A program made the translations under genes and the position numbers. Positions 10,015 through 18,374 of a DNA stretch of 35,233 bases are shown here, piece after piece. The first letter of the stretch is position 1, and each line of letters begins with the position of its first letter. Where the stretch lies: assembly GCA_903873295.1 (NCBI GenBank), contig CAIQNV010000151.1, positions 1 to 35,233 on the forward strand, read 5' to 3'. A model generated the notes under the pieces. It was not told where the DNA came from and searched no databases. It saw only the letters and a list, made by a program, of their open reading frames with translations. The DNA is from an uncultured Elusimicrobia bacterium (lineage in GTDB: Bacteria; Elusimicrobiota; Elusimicrobia; Elusimicrobiales; UBA9959).

Positions 10015-10153
10015 CCGCTGGCGGCGCAGGAGCCGGGTTAGCAAAAGCCCGTCGGAGGCTGAGGCTTGCGTAAGCGCCGAAGCCGAGACCGGCAGGCGCG
10101 CGCACGGTGTGCGCGACGCCGGTTTTGCGTTCCGGCTCCTGCGGCGCCAGCGG
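10015..10153. repeat. Large inverted repeat in the pfaC-oleA gap (structured leader or extragenic element)
   Basis: Arms 10015-10036 and 10132-10153 are complementary at 21 of 22 positions (left arm begins ccgctggcggcgcaggagcc). The interior contains a GC-rich hairpin around gcgcgcacggtgtgcgcg (about 10097-10115). It fills most of the 193-bp gap between pfaC and oleA. No U-tract follows, so a simple terminator is unlikely. It could be a 5' leader structure, a processing site or a copy of a dispersed palindromic element. A similar but shorter structure occurs at 30345-30390. Confidence 0.75.
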
Positions 10154-10184
10154 CGGATATAAGCATCGTTTGACAGGATTTTCA

Positions 10185-11204
10185 ATGAAATACACAAAAG
10201 TTTTTATTGACGCTATCGCCTACGAGCTCGGCCCTAATGTTATCACCTCCTCCGAGCTGGAGAAGCGCATCCTCCCCATGCTTGACGCCCTGCATATCCC
10301 CCCCGGCCAGCTGGAAGCCCTCACCGGCATACGCGAGCGCCGGTGGTGGAATCCCGGCTTCGTCCTGTCGGAAGGCGCCGCGCGCGCGGCCCGCAAAGCC
10401 CTTGAGCAGACCGGGCTCTCTGCGGCCGACCTCGGCGCGCTGATCTACGCCGGAGTCTGCCGCGAGCACAGCGAGCCCGCCACCGCCGCCGCGGTAGCCG
10501 ACAAGCTGGGCATTGAGCCCGCCACCGCCGTTTTCGATATCTCGAACGCCTGCCTGGGCGTCCTCAACGGCATGCTGGATATCGCCAACCGCATAGAACT
10601 CGGCCAGATAAAGGCCGGCATGGTAGTCTCCTGCGAATCCTCGAGAGAGATCAACGACAGCATGATAGCGCATATGCTGGCCGACAGGAGCTTCGACTCC
10701 TTCCGGCTTTCGCTGGCCACGCTTACCGGCGGCTCGGGCGCGGTCGCGGTAATTCTTACCGACGGCACTTTCAGCGGCGGCCATAAAAAACACCGGCTGC
10801 TGGGCGGCGTATACCGCTCGGCCTGCGAGCATAACAAGCTCTGCATCTGGGACCGCGATAAAATGTCCACCGACGCCACGGCGGTGCTGAAGCACGGCGT
10901 CGCCCTCGGGCGGCAGACCTGGACCTGCCTGCTGGCCGAACTGAGCATGCGGGCGGAGGAGTTCGGGAAGGTTATCTGCCACCAGGTAGGCGGGACGCAT
11001 AAAAAAACCGTACTGGACGCGCTGGGCATTCCAACGGGCAATGATTTTTCCACCTACGAATACCTCGGCAATATGGGCACCGCGGCCCTGCCGGCCGCCG
11101 CCGCGATAGCCGACGAGCGGGAATTCCTCGCCCCCGGCGATAACGTGGCTTTCCTGGGCATAGGCAGCGGCCTGAACACGATAATGATGGGAATTAAGTG
11201 GTAG
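10185..11204 (+). CDS. oleA: OleA, acyl-CoA head-to-head condensing enzyme (thiolase family)
   Basis: A 339-residue FabH-like thiolase-fold protein. Catalytic residues are visible: Cys123 in SNACLG, His266 in CHQVGG and Asn296 in YLGNMG. The segment VCREHSEPATA upstream of the Cys is typical of OleA rather than of fatty-acid FabH. OleA joins two acyl thioesters by a non-decarboxylative Claisen condensation to a 2-alkyl-3-ketoacid. The start at 10185 (MKYTKVFIDAI) matches the usual OleA length; the longer in-frame ATG at 10107 would translate the inverted-repeat region and is rejected. The ribosome-binding site is weak (aggatt). It is followed after 10 bases by oleB. With oleBCD in order, the identification is strong. 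Its substrates are inferred to be PUFA-synthase products from the adjacent genes. Confidence 0.93.
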   Translation: MKYTKVFIDAIAYELGPNVITSSELEKRILPMLDALHIPPGQLEALTGIRERRWWNPGFVLSEGAARAARKALEQTGLSAADLGALIYAGVCREHSEPATAAAVADKLGIEPATAVFDISNACLGVLNGMLDIANRIELGQIKAGMVVSCESSREINDSMIAHMLADRSFDSFRLSLATLTGGSGAVAVILTDGTFSGGHKKHRLLGGVYRSACEHNKLCIWDRDKMSTDATAVLKHGVALGRQTWTCLLAELSMRAEEFGKVICHQVGGTHKKTVLDALGIPTGNDFSTYEYLGNMGTAALPAAAAIADEREFLAPGDNVAFLGIGSGLNTIMMGIKW

Positions 11205-11214
11205 CCGGAAAACT

Positions 11215-12111
11215 ATGACCCCCTACCTTCCTGACGGAGTTTCACAAGAACTGTACCCCTTTACCGGGAAATTCATCACCCTTAAAAGCGGCGCCCGGCT
11301 GCATTATCTCGACGAAGGCGGCGGCAAGCCGGTGGTAATGATCCACGGCAACCCGTCCTGGTCCTTCTATTACCGCAACCTGGCGCTGGCCCTGCGGGAC
11401 GGCCGCCGCGTTATAGCGCCCGACCATATAGGCTGCGGGCTCTCCGACAAGCCCGGCGACGACCGGTACGAATATACTCTCAGGAGCCGCGTGGACGACC
11501 TGGAATTCCTGCTGGACAGCTTGGGAGTGAAAGAGCATATCACCCTGGTGGTGCACGACTGGGGCGGGATGATAGGCCTGGCCTACGCCGCAAGGCATCC
11601 GGAGCGGATAGAAAAACTCGTGCTCCTCAATACCGGAGCTTTTTTACTGCCGGCAGGAAAGTCCTTCCCCGCCGCCCTGCGCCTCTGCCGCACGCCACTG
11701 GGCGCCGCGCTGATCCGCGGATTTAACGCCTTCGTGCGCGGAGCGGCCTGGGTGGGCTGCAAGCGCCGCAGGATGAGCCGGGAGCTCCGCAACGCCTACG
11801 CCGCCCCGTACAACAGCTGGGCCAGCCGCATAGCCACGCTGCGCTTTGTAGAGGATATCCCGCTGTCCCCGGGCGACAGAGCTTATCCGCTGGTGAAGGA
11901 AACGCAGGAAAAGCTGAACTCCCTCTCCGCTCTGCCGACGCTTATCTGCTGGGGGCTGAAAGATTTTGTTTTCGACCGGCATTTCCTCGAAGAGTGGAAG
12001 CGCAGGTTTCCCGGCGCCGAGCTCCACAGTTTCCCCGACTGCGGCCATTATATCCTCGAGGACGCGCGGGAGGAAGTTATCCCCCTGATCAAGCGTTTTA
12101 TTGAAAAGTAA
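11215..12111 (+). CDS. oleB: OleB, alpha/beta-hydrolase beta-lactone decarboxylase
   Basis: A 298-residue alpha/beta-hydrolase of the haloalkane-dehalogenase subgroup. It shows the oxyanion-loop HGNPSWSFYYR, the nucleophile elbow VVHDWGG with Asp115, a lid region about 150-220 rich in Arg, and the catalytic His278 in FPDCGHYILE. In Ole systems this protein removes CO2 from the cis-beta-lactone made by OleC to give a cis-olefin. Read alone it would be annotated haloalkane dehalogenase; the gene order oleA-B-C-D decides for OleB. Its stop TAA shares one base with the oleC ATG (TAATG), which suggests translational coupling. Confidence 0.92.
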   Translation: MTPYLPDGVSQELYPFTGKFITLKSGARLHYLDEGGGKPVVMIHGNPSWSFYYRNLALALRDGRRVIAPDHIGCGLSDKPGDDRYEYTLRSRVDDLEFLLDSLGVKEHITLVVHDWGGMIGLAYAARHPERIEKLVLLNTGAFLLPAGKSFPAALRLCRTPLGAALIRGFNAFVRGAAWVGCKRRRMSRELRNAYAAPYNSWASRIATLRFVEDIPLSPGDRAYPLVKETQEKLNSLSALPTLICWGLKDFVFDRHFLEEWKRRFPGAELHSFPDCGHYILEDAREEVIPLIKRFIEK

Positions 12112-13715
12112 TGCCCGATATAAAAAATATCTCTTCGTTGATATCGGAGCTGGCGGCCGCGATGCCGGACCGGCCCGCCATTATAGACGGCGCCCGGAAA
12201 ATTTCCTTCAGAGAGCTGGACGCTGAAATTACTCTGCTTGCGGCGGGCCTCTCCGGGGCCGGCATAAAGCCGGGCCTCAGGGTAGCCCTGATGGTCCCGC
12301 CCTCGATAGAATTTGTGGCCCTCACCTTCGCCCTTTTCCGTGCCGGTGCGGTGATAGTGCTTATCGACCCCGGCATCGGGCTGGCGAATATGCGCGCCTG
12401 CCTTGAAGAAGCGCGGCCTGAGGCCTTTGTGGGAGTGCCGAAGGCCCACGCGGCGAGGCTGCTGCTGCGCTGGGCGAAAAAGTCCCTGCGGATCTATATA
12501 ACCGCGGGCAGGAAATGGCTCTGGGGCGGATTTAGCCTTGAGGAGCTACGGCGGCTCGGCACCGGAACCGCGGCTCCCGCTCCGGCAGACACGCCGGAAA
12601 CCGCGGCCATACTGTTCACCTCAGGCAGCACCGGCGTGCCTAAGGGCGCGGTCTACACCCATTCGATGTTTGCCGCCCAGGCGGGGATGCTGAAGGAATA
12701 TTTCACTATAGAGCCGGGCTTTTATTCCGTCCCCACGTTCCCGCTCTTCGCTCTTTTTGACGTCTCGCTCGGACTGACTATTGTGCTTCCCGAAATGGAT
12801 TTCACCAGGCCCGCTGCGGTCAACCCGGCCATGCTTGCCGGCCTGATAAACAAATACAAAGCCGTACAGCTGTTCGGTTCTCCCGCCCTGCTGGACACCC
12901 TAGGCCGCTACGGAGAAAAACACGGAACTCTTCTGCCTTCCCTGAAGCGCATCATCTCCTGCGGGGCTCCGGTCTCCGCCGCTATAATAGAGCGCGCGCA
13001 AAAAATGCTGTCGCCCGGAACTCAGGTATTCACCCCTTACGGAGCAACCGAGGCCCTGCCGGTCTCCTGTATCTCGGGCGCGGAACTGGCGGCACTTAAG
13101 CCGGGCCTTCCCGGGATCTGTGTGGGGAAGACCTGGGCGGGGATGGAAACTTTTATCCTGAAGATCTCCGACTCCCCGCTCCCTTCCTGGTCGGACGAGC
13201 TGCTTGCCAAAGACGGTGAGATAGGCGAGATAACGGTTAAAGGCCCTGTTGTCTCCGCCGAATATTTCGGCAGGGAAGAAAGCACCGCGCTGGCGAAGAT
13301 ACGCGGCCCCGGCGGCGAACTGTATCACCGCATGGGCGATACCGGCTGGAAAGACGCGGAGGGGCGGCTCTGGTTCTGCGGCCGGAAAAGCCACCGGGTC
13401 ACGGTCCCGGGAGGCACTCTTTTTACCATCCCCTGCGAGGCCGTCTTCAACGCCCACCCGGAGGTGCGGCGCACCGCGCTGGTGGGAATAGGTTCGGCGG
13501 GCAGCCAGAAGCCGGTGCTCTGCGTCGAGCTTGAAAGGGGATACGCGGAGCGCGAGGCCCTGACCGGCGAACTGCTGGCGCTGGGCGCGGCGCAGAAACA
13601 CACCAGGAATATAAAGACTATCCTCTACCATCCCCGCTTCCCGGTAGACATCCGCCATAACGCCAAGATCTCGAGAGAAAAGCTCGCGGCCTGGGCAAAA
13701 GAGCGGCTTGTATGA
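12111..13715 (+). CDS. oleC: OleC, ATP-dependent beta-lactone synthetase
   Basis: A 534-residue member of the acyl-adenylate-forming (ANL) superfamily. The phosphate-binding loop FTSGSTGVPKG begins near residue 169, the YGATEALP motif is near residue 305, and the C-terminal subdomain ends with NAKISREKL, containing the conserved lysine region. OleC uses ATP to convert the beta-hydroxy acid from OleD into a beta-lactone, rather than making an acyl-CoA. It overlaps oleB by one base and oleD by four bases (ATGA). Generic AMP-ligase is the fallback name, but the length and operon position fit OleC. Confidence 0.92.
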   Translation: MPDIKNISSLISELAAAMPDRPAIIDGARKISFRELDAEITLLAAGLSGAGIKPGLRVALMVPPSIEFVALTFALFRAGAVIVLIDPGIGLANMRACLEEARPEAFVGVPKAHAARLLLRWAKKSLRIYITAGRKWLWGGFSLEELRRLGTGTAAPAPADTPETAAILFTSGSTGVPKGAVYTHSMFAAQAGMLKEYFTIEPGFYSVPTFPLFALFDVSLGLTIVLPEMDFTRPAAVNPAMLAGLINKYKAVQLFGSPALLDTLGRYGEKHGTLLPSLKRIISCGAPVSAAIIERAQKMLSPGTQVFTPYGATEALPVSCISGAELAALKPGLPGICVGKTWAGMETFILKISDSPLPSWSDELLAKDGEIGEITVKGPVVSAEYFGREESTALAKIRGPGGELYHRMGDTGWKDAEGRLWFCGRKSHRVTVPGGTLFTIPCEAVFNAHPEVRRTALVGIGSAGSQKPVLCVELERGYAEREALTGELLALGAAQKHTRNIKTILYHPRFPVDIRHNAKISREKLAAWAKERLV

Positions 13716-14704
13716 AGGCCCTGGTCACCGGCGGCGGCGGCTTCCTGGGCGGGGCCATTGTAGAACTGCTGCTCGCCAAAGGGATTCCTGTGCGCTGCCT
13801 GGCGCGCGGGGAATATCCCGGCCTTGCGCAACTTGGCGTAGAATGCGTGCGAGGGAACATAGCCGACCCCGAGACCGCGGCCCGGGCTTGCCGGGGCTGC
13901 GATACGGTATTTCATGTGGCGGCAAAAGTGGGAATGTGGGGCCGCTACAGCGACTTTTATGAAACCAACGTGACCGGCACGGCCAAGCTGCTGGAGGCGG
14001 CGAAAGCCGCCGGTGTTTCCCGTTTTATTTTCACCAGCTCCCCCAGCGTAGTATTTGCCGGGGACGACGTGGAAGGCTGGGATGAAACCGCGCCGTACCC
14101 GAAAAGCTTCGATTCGTATTACGCCGAAACGAAGGCCCGCGCCGAGCAGTTAACGCTTGCTGCCAATTCACAGCGGTTCGCCACTGTCGCCTTAAGGCCG
14201 CATCTGGTCTGGGGCCCCGGCCGCGACCACCTTATTTCCGGGATAATCTCCCGGGGCAAAGCGGGGAAGCTGCGGCTTATCGGCGGCTTTAACAAGCTGA
14301 TAGATACCACCTATATCGATGACGCCGCTCTGGCCCACTGGCTCGCCGCGGAAAAACTTTCCCCGGGCGCGGCCTGCGCCGGCAAAGCCTATTTTATTTC
14401 CCAGGGCGACCCCCGCCCCAACTGGGACATTGTTAATATGATCCTGGCGGCGGCGGGCATAGGCCCGGTCGTAAAAACTATCCCTTATGGCCTGGCTTAT
14501 GCCGCCGCGGCCTCGCTGGAAACCGCCTGGCGGCTGGCGCGGCGCAAGGAAGAACCGCCCCTCACCCGTTTTGTCCTACAGCAGCTCACCACCGCCCACT
14601 GGTTCAATATCTCGGCCGCCCGGCGCGATCTCGGGTATGCTCCCGGGGTAACGATAGGGCAGGGGATGAAAAACCTGGAGGAGTGGCTTAAAAGATCCGT
14701 TTGA
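13712..14704 (+). CDS. oleD: OleD, NAD(P)H-dependent 2-alkyl-3-ketoacid reductase
   Basis: A 330-residue extended short-chain dehydrogenase of the 3-beta-HSD/epimerase type. Residues 5-12 are the nucleotide-binding TGGGGFLG loop, SSPSVVF near residue 110 supplies the Ser region, and the YxxxK pair is Tyr137-Lys141 in YYAETK. OleD reduces the beta-keto acid made by OleA to the 2-alkyl-3-hydroxy acid used by OleC. It is the last gene of the + strand operon. Its last 17 bases overlap, tail to tail, the 3' end of the first surface-fibre gene on the opposite strand, and no terminator hairpin is visible between them. Confidence 0.92.
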   Translation: MKALVTGGGGFLGGAIVELLLAKGIPVRCLARGEYPGLAQLGVECVRGNIADPETAARACRGCDTVFHVAAKVGMWGRYSDFYETNVTGTAKLLEAAKAAGVSRFIFTSSPSVVFAGDDVEGWDETAPYPKSFDSYYAETKARAEQLTLAANSQRFATVALRPHLVWGPGRDHLISGIISRGKAGKLRLIGGFNKLIDTTYIDDAALAHWLAAEKLSPGAACAGKAYFISQGDPRPNWDIVNMILAAAGIGPVVKTIPYGLAYAAAASLETAWRLARRKEEPPLTRFVLQQLTTAHWFNISAARRDLGYAPGVTIGQGMKNLEEWLKRSV

Positions 14705-16844
14705 AGTAAGCTTTGATATAGCCGCCGCCGTAAACCGTTATGGTCGGGCTGAACCTGATCCCGATCGTGGCGGACCCGGTTCCGCCATGTTCAAGCTGCC
14801 TGAGATAAGCGGTTATAGCCCCGGAGCTGTGGGTCGTCATCGGAATAGTCACATAGCTCGGGTTGCTGTTCGCCCAAGAGAGAGTCGAGATAAACCCGGA
14901 ACCTACATATTGATGATAGTTAACCGCCCCGTTCCAGAGCACCGAGATCTGCACTAAATATGAGATACCGTCGTTAGGCGCCCCGGGAACGTCGCCAAGC
15001 GTGTACCAGGTGCCTTCCGTATACGTGCCGTCCCCAAGCGCCAAGGTATAATCTTTTTTCAGGGTCGAGAAGTTCAGGTCCCCGTTCACGTCCAGCTTTG
15101 CCGCCGGGGCAGTAGTCCCGACGCCCACATTGCCTGCTGTTGAAATAACAGCCGCTATAACGGAGGCAGCCGCGGTAGTTGCGCTATTGTGGATCTTAAA
15201 TGCTAATCCGGTATAATTGCTATCGCTTTGGTCGCGGTATGAAAAAATTCCTGAACCGGTTTGTGCGGTAGTAATCGGACCATAATGAGAAAAGATGATT
15301 CCGCCGCCAATACCAGCCGGATATCCGACATCAGCTTTGTAAACACTTATGTTCCCATTTACGTCAAGAGGCGCCGCTGGGGCCACTGTCCCGATGCCGA
15401 CATTGCCGCTGGTATCTATACGAACCCTTTCAGCGGATGCGGTGCGAATAACAAGCGGCTCGGAACCCATGGAACCGATCAAAGCCTGCACACCAGTCTG
15501 ACCTATCAACTGCAGGCCGCTGGTCCCGGACACACCGATCTGGAGCTGATTTCCGTCCGCGATAAATATTGTGCCGCTGACATCAAGTTTACCCCTGGGC
15601 GCCGTAGTCCCGATGCCGACATTGCCGCCCTCTTTTAACGTGAATACGGGACCGCCGGAAACGCCGTCGCCGAAAGACCGGATAACCGAGGTCACCGGAT
15701 AGACATGGCCGGCGGCGGCGGTGCCCTGGTCGTCAAAAGCGTTGAGGACGAGCCCGTTCGCGGCGGCGCCCCGGTAATCTCCCAACACAGTATAAGTTCC
15801 GGCGTTTTCATCCGCGCCGATCTGCACATCGACATAAACATAATTGTTCACGCCCATGTTCACTATCCGCACCTTCGTTATATTTTGGGGGTAAGTATAT
15901 CTGCCCCCTTCATAAACCTCGGCGGTATAATAGCCCGTCCCTTTATCGATATTGATTATCGTGTTCGTATGCCTGCTGCTGTTGGCTACCTTCAATTTAA
16001 CCGTCATTGCCTGGTTAGTATTGCTCAGCGTAGCTATCCTGTACCAGTTCGCCGCCAGCAAAGAAGCCGCGGAAGCGGTTAATTTAAGCCCGAGCTGCAC
16101 GTCGGACTGAATTGTGACGGCCCCGCCATTAAAGGTCTGCGTCGCCGTCCAGATATGGGCGAGGCCCAGATTTAAGGTTGGATTGGGATAGCTCCCGGTC
16201 AGGTCGCCGCCGGCCGCGCCTGTGGGCGCCGCGCCCGCGGAGGTGCCGGTGACGCTTATGGGCCAGGAACCGGATGCGTTAGTTCCTCCGACATAAGCGT
16301 ATTTACCGGATAATATCGCCCCGGCCTCGCGCAGATTTCCCGAGGCGTTAATATCGCCGCCCTGGACGTCTAATTTATAGCCCGGCCCCCCCGTCCCGAT
16401 CCCGACGCTGCCGATCGGGATAGAGACATTCCCGCTATCTTCGATCCGCATCAGGTCTATTATATTCGGACCGTTCAACAAACCATTGTCGGACCTGCGA
16501 AAGTAATAAGCGTACCCGCCTGATTTTTTCGAGAACGCCAGATGCTGGGACTCTGTTTCGATATAATGATAGCCGGCCCCGCTTATTCGGACCTGCCCGT
16601 TGACATCCAGTATTTGCGCCGGGCTCGTAGTCCCGATGCCGACATTGCCGCCCTTCACGACAAGAACTGAACCGCCCACAGAAAAATTGCCGCCGGTGAT
16701 ATCGGCGGACCCCCTGAGCACCGTGTAGCCGTCCACCGAGAATCGGTCCACGACCTCAAATTCAGCGGCAAACGAGACCCCGCCCGCCAGGCAAAGGCAG
16801 GAAAGAATTAAAGCGGCCGCCAGTTTTTTTATCCTTTGTTCCAT
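14688..16844 (-). CDS. Secreted VGIGT-repeat fibre protein 1, unidentified beta-rich tip
   Basis: A 718-residue secreted protein. A Sec signal peptide (residues 1 to about 27: basic KK, LAAALILSCLCLAGG, cleavage near SFA-A) is followed by the family head (AEFEVVDRFSVDGY, VLRGSADITGG). Five copies of the VGIGTxxPxxxLDV repeat are spread over the shaft. Between repeats 2 and 3 lies a module (NASGNLREAGA, TSAGAAPTG, GSYPNP) shared with fibre gene 3, and then a unique beta-rich insert of about 150 residues (IINIDKGTGYY, YTVLGDYRGAA). The C-terminal 110 residues (YTEGTWYTLGDVPG to YIKAYFKRIF) are of a kind seen at fibre tips but match no family I can name. It lies alone between the promoter region at 16.9 kb and oleD. 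Start context is ggagttATG. Confidence 0.88.
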   Translation of the reverse strand: MEQRIKKLAAALILSCLCLAGGVSFAAEFEVVDRFSVDGYTVLRGSADITGGNFSVGGSVLVVKGGNVGIGTTSPAQILDVNGQVRISGAGYHYIETESQHLAFSKKSGGYAYYFRRSDNGLLNGPNIIDLMRIEDSGNVSIPIGSVGIGTGGPGYKLDVQGGDINASGNLREAGAILSGKYAYVGGTNASGSWPISVTGTSAGAAPTGAAGGDLTGSYPNPTLNLGLAHIWTATQTFNGGAVTIQSDVQLGLKLTASAASLLAANWYRIATLSNTNQAMTVKLKVANSSRHTNTIINIDKGTGYYTAEVYEGGRYTYPQNITKVRIVNMGVNNYVYVDVQIGADENAGTYTVLGDYRGAAANGLVLNAFDDQGTAAAGHVYPVTSVIRSFGDGVSGGPVFTLKEGGNVGIGTTAPRGKLDVSGTIFIADGNQLQIGVSGTSGLQLIGQTGVQALIGSMGSEPLVIRTASAERVRIDTSGNVGIGTVAPAAPLDVNGNISVYKADVGYPAGIGGGIIFSHYGPITTAQTGSGIFSYRDQSDSNYTGLAFKIHNSATTAAASVIAAVISTAGNVGVGTTAPAAKLDVNGDLNFSTLKKDYTLALGDGTYTEGTWYTLGDVPGAPNDGISYLVQISVLWNGAVNYHQYVGSGFISTLSWANSNPSYVTIPMTTHSSGAITAYLRQLEHGGTGSATIGIRFSPTITVYGGGYIKAYFKRIF
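16120..16413 (-). repeat. Module copy A shared with fibre gene 3
   Basis: This segment encodes a 90-residue block from GPGYKLDVQGGDINASG to QTFNGGA. It aligns without gaps to bases 19531-19827 in fibre gene 3: by hand count 75 of 90 residues are identical, and the DNA is also closely similar, including long identical stretches. Sequence on either side is unrelated, which is the pattern of a swapped cassette. Confidence 0.8.
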
Positions 16845-16917
16845 AACTCCGCTGCCGCCGGCTTAAAGCTTATTATTTAGGCTTAGCACGGCTGTAAATA
16901 TATAATGCCTCTAAGGT

Positions 16918-16960
16918 ATTCTATATGATTGACCGCCGCAATTCCCGAAGGAATCCCGAA
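16918..16960 (-). promoter_or_regulatory. Candidate promoter with shared ATTCCTTCGGG motif for fibre gene 1
   Basis: On the - strand the motif at 16941-16960 (ttcgggattccttcgggaat) precedes an AT-rich -10-like tatagaat at 16918-16925, about 75-100 bases upstream of the gene start. The same motif occurs at 30452-30471 (18 of 20 identical) and, degenerate, at 27087-27106, each time upstream of a fibre gene. A promoter plus operator or UP-type element is inferred; no -35 box is certain. Confidence 0.45.
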
Positions 16961-16969
16961 TAGTCGCCA

Positions 16970-17066
16970 GGGGACGCTGCACGATAACTCGATTGTTTTA
17001 TGTTCTGCTGTAAGAGATCAGGGACAAAATAAATTTAAAGTTATCGAGTTATCGTGCAGCGTCCCC
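16970..17066. mobile_element. 97-bp palindromic element with perfect 24-bp terminal inverted repeats (MITE-like)
   Basis: Arm 16970-16993 (ggggacgctgcacgataact then cgat) is the exact reverse complement of 17043-17066, leaving a 49-base AT-rich interior with no ORF. It sits between fibre genes 1 and 2, immediately after the stop of gene 2 on its transcribed strand. The arm sequence resembles the GGGGACG-type ends seen near Y1/REP-associated transposases, but that link is from memory. No clear target-site duplication is visible. It could also act as a bidirectional terminator. Confidence 0.75.
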
Positions 17067-17074
17067 CGATAATT

Positions 17075-18310
17075 TTATTGGCCGCAGCAGCATATATGCC
17101 CGCTGCCGGTTCCGTCGCTTCCCGCCAGGTAATAGCCCATTGAAGACTGATAACCGTATGAAGTCCCAGGGCCGTAAGAATCAGCGCAAGCACCCCAGAT
17201 AAGCCTTTCGCCTATACTGCCCTGGGCAGAAGTGTTTTGTGTTAGCGTATAGCCAAAATAGCCGCCGCTGATACAAGTATACCCCGTCGTGCCGTTCGGG
17301 CCGACTGCGGTGGAGCAAAGCGAATCACAGGTGGTTGTCCGGGCGTCCTGCGGCCAGGTGAGCAAAGCAATGGTCTTTCCCGCGATCTTCCCCGCCGCGA
17401 CACAGCTCATCCAGGCGGTCAGCCTGGCAAAATCGTTGGCGGATAAGTACACGTTCCCGCTTGCCCTGATATCTCCCACAACATCCAGCTTCTTTCCCGG
17501 ATTCGCCGTTCCGATGCCGACATTGCCGGCGCTGTCTATTCTCATTCTTTCTATTATTTCGTCTATGACTGAAGTGGACGGACTGTGCGTATAGAATTTC
17601 AGCGCCGTCGCCCAGTTACCGGCATTTTCGCGGAGGAAACCAAAACCCGCCGCGATCTGCCCCAGCGGCGTTCCGTTGCTGCCGAAAAAGCCTATTTCAT
17701 CTCCCGTATTAGTGCCGATAATGTTGGATAATTGAACTATCCCCCCGGCTCCAAAGGCCGCCACAGTATTTTTAGCGGCGGTCGTTCCGGATAATGCGAT
17801 ATTAAGTCTCGCTACCGGCCCCGCGGTTCCGATGCCGACGTTCCCGCTCTGGGTTATGCGCATTCTTTCGTTAGCTACAGCTCCGGAAATGTTTCCGGTT
17901 CCCGCATTGAACTTTATATCCCCGTAGGAAAATATGTCCGTCTGGTTTGAATTGGAATCGTACTGAAGGCCGCCGTCACCGGACGAGACCGAGCTTAAGT
18001 ACATTTTTGACTTATACGCGTTAGTAAGGCCTTCGAATCTGGTTGTCAGATCTCCGGCCGGGTTTTTCACGTGGAACAAAGCTCCCGGCGCCGTGGTTCC
18101 GATGCCGACGTTGCCGTCTTTTACGACCAAAACTGACCCGCCCACGGTGAAGCTGCCGCCGGGGATGGCGGCGGAGCCCCTGAGCACGGTGTAACCGTCC
18201 ACCGAAAATCTGTCCAGCACCTCGAATTCGGCGGCGAACAGCATCCCGCCCGCCAAGCTGAGGCCGGAAAAGATCAAAGCAGCCGCCAGTTCATTGATCA
18301 ATTTTCTCAT
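17075..18310 (-). CDS. Secreted VGIGT-repeat fibre protein 2, Cys-rich tip
   Basis: About 411 residues when started at 18310 (MRKLINELAAALIF), which aligns with the signal peptides of its relatives; an in-frame ATG at 18346 would add 12 residues not seen in the others. The family head follows the signal peptide, with three VGIGT repeats (one in each third of the protein) and short spacer modules (NERMRITQSGN, SPSTSVIDEIIERMRID). The tip (last about 120 residues, from NDFARLTAWMSC) is Cys-rich: MSC, TTCDSLC, YTC, WGAC and a terminal HICCCGQ. Disulfide formation outside the cytoplasm is inferred. The neighbouring fibre gene 3 also ends in a Cys-rich tip with a CDTVC/CDSLC-type motif, so these two tips are related. 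The stop is 8 bases from the 97-bp palindrome. Confidence 0.87.
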   Translation of the reverse strand: MRKLINELAAALIFSGLSLAGGMLFAAEFEVLDRFSVDGYTVLRGSAAIPGGSFTVGGSVLVVKDGNVGIGTTAPGALFHVKNPAGDLTTRFEGLTNAYKSKMYLSSVSSGDGGLQYDSNSNQTDIFSYGDIKFNAGTGNISGAVANERMRITQSGNVGIGTAGPVARLNIALSGTTAAKNTVAAFGAGGIVQLSNIIGTNTGDEIGFFGSNGTPLGQIAAGFGFLRENAGNWATALKFYTHSPSTSVIDEIIERMRIDSAGNVGIGTANPGKKLDVVGDIRASGNVYLSANDFARLTAWMSCVAAGKIAGKTIALLTWPQDARTTTCDSLCSTAVGPNGTTGYTCISGGYFGYTLTQNTSAQGSIGERLIWGACADSYGPGTSYGYQSSMGYYLAGSDGTGSGHICCCGQ

Positions 18311-18374
18311 AACTACTCTTGAGCAACCCGCCTGTTTCTCAAACACAAATTGCCGGCCCCTGTCTGCGACGCTT

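Noticed and set aside
10107-10184. Longer OleA start at 10107
   Set aside because: It would translate the inverted repeat and add 26 residues absent from OleA proteins. MKYTKVFIDAI at 10185 gives the usual length.
8417-10195. 592-codon open frame on the - strand opposite the 3' part of pfaC
   Set aside because: It is antisense to clearly conserved dehydratase domains, has no recognisable motif (His/Gly/Arg-rich mirror composition) and arises from the third-position GC bias. The same holds for - strand frames at 5705-6886, 540-1508 and 1540-2286.
11215-12111. Haloalkane dehalogenase
   Set aside because: The Asp nucleophile motif HDWGG is shared by the subgroup, but the position between oleA and oleC identifies it as OleB.
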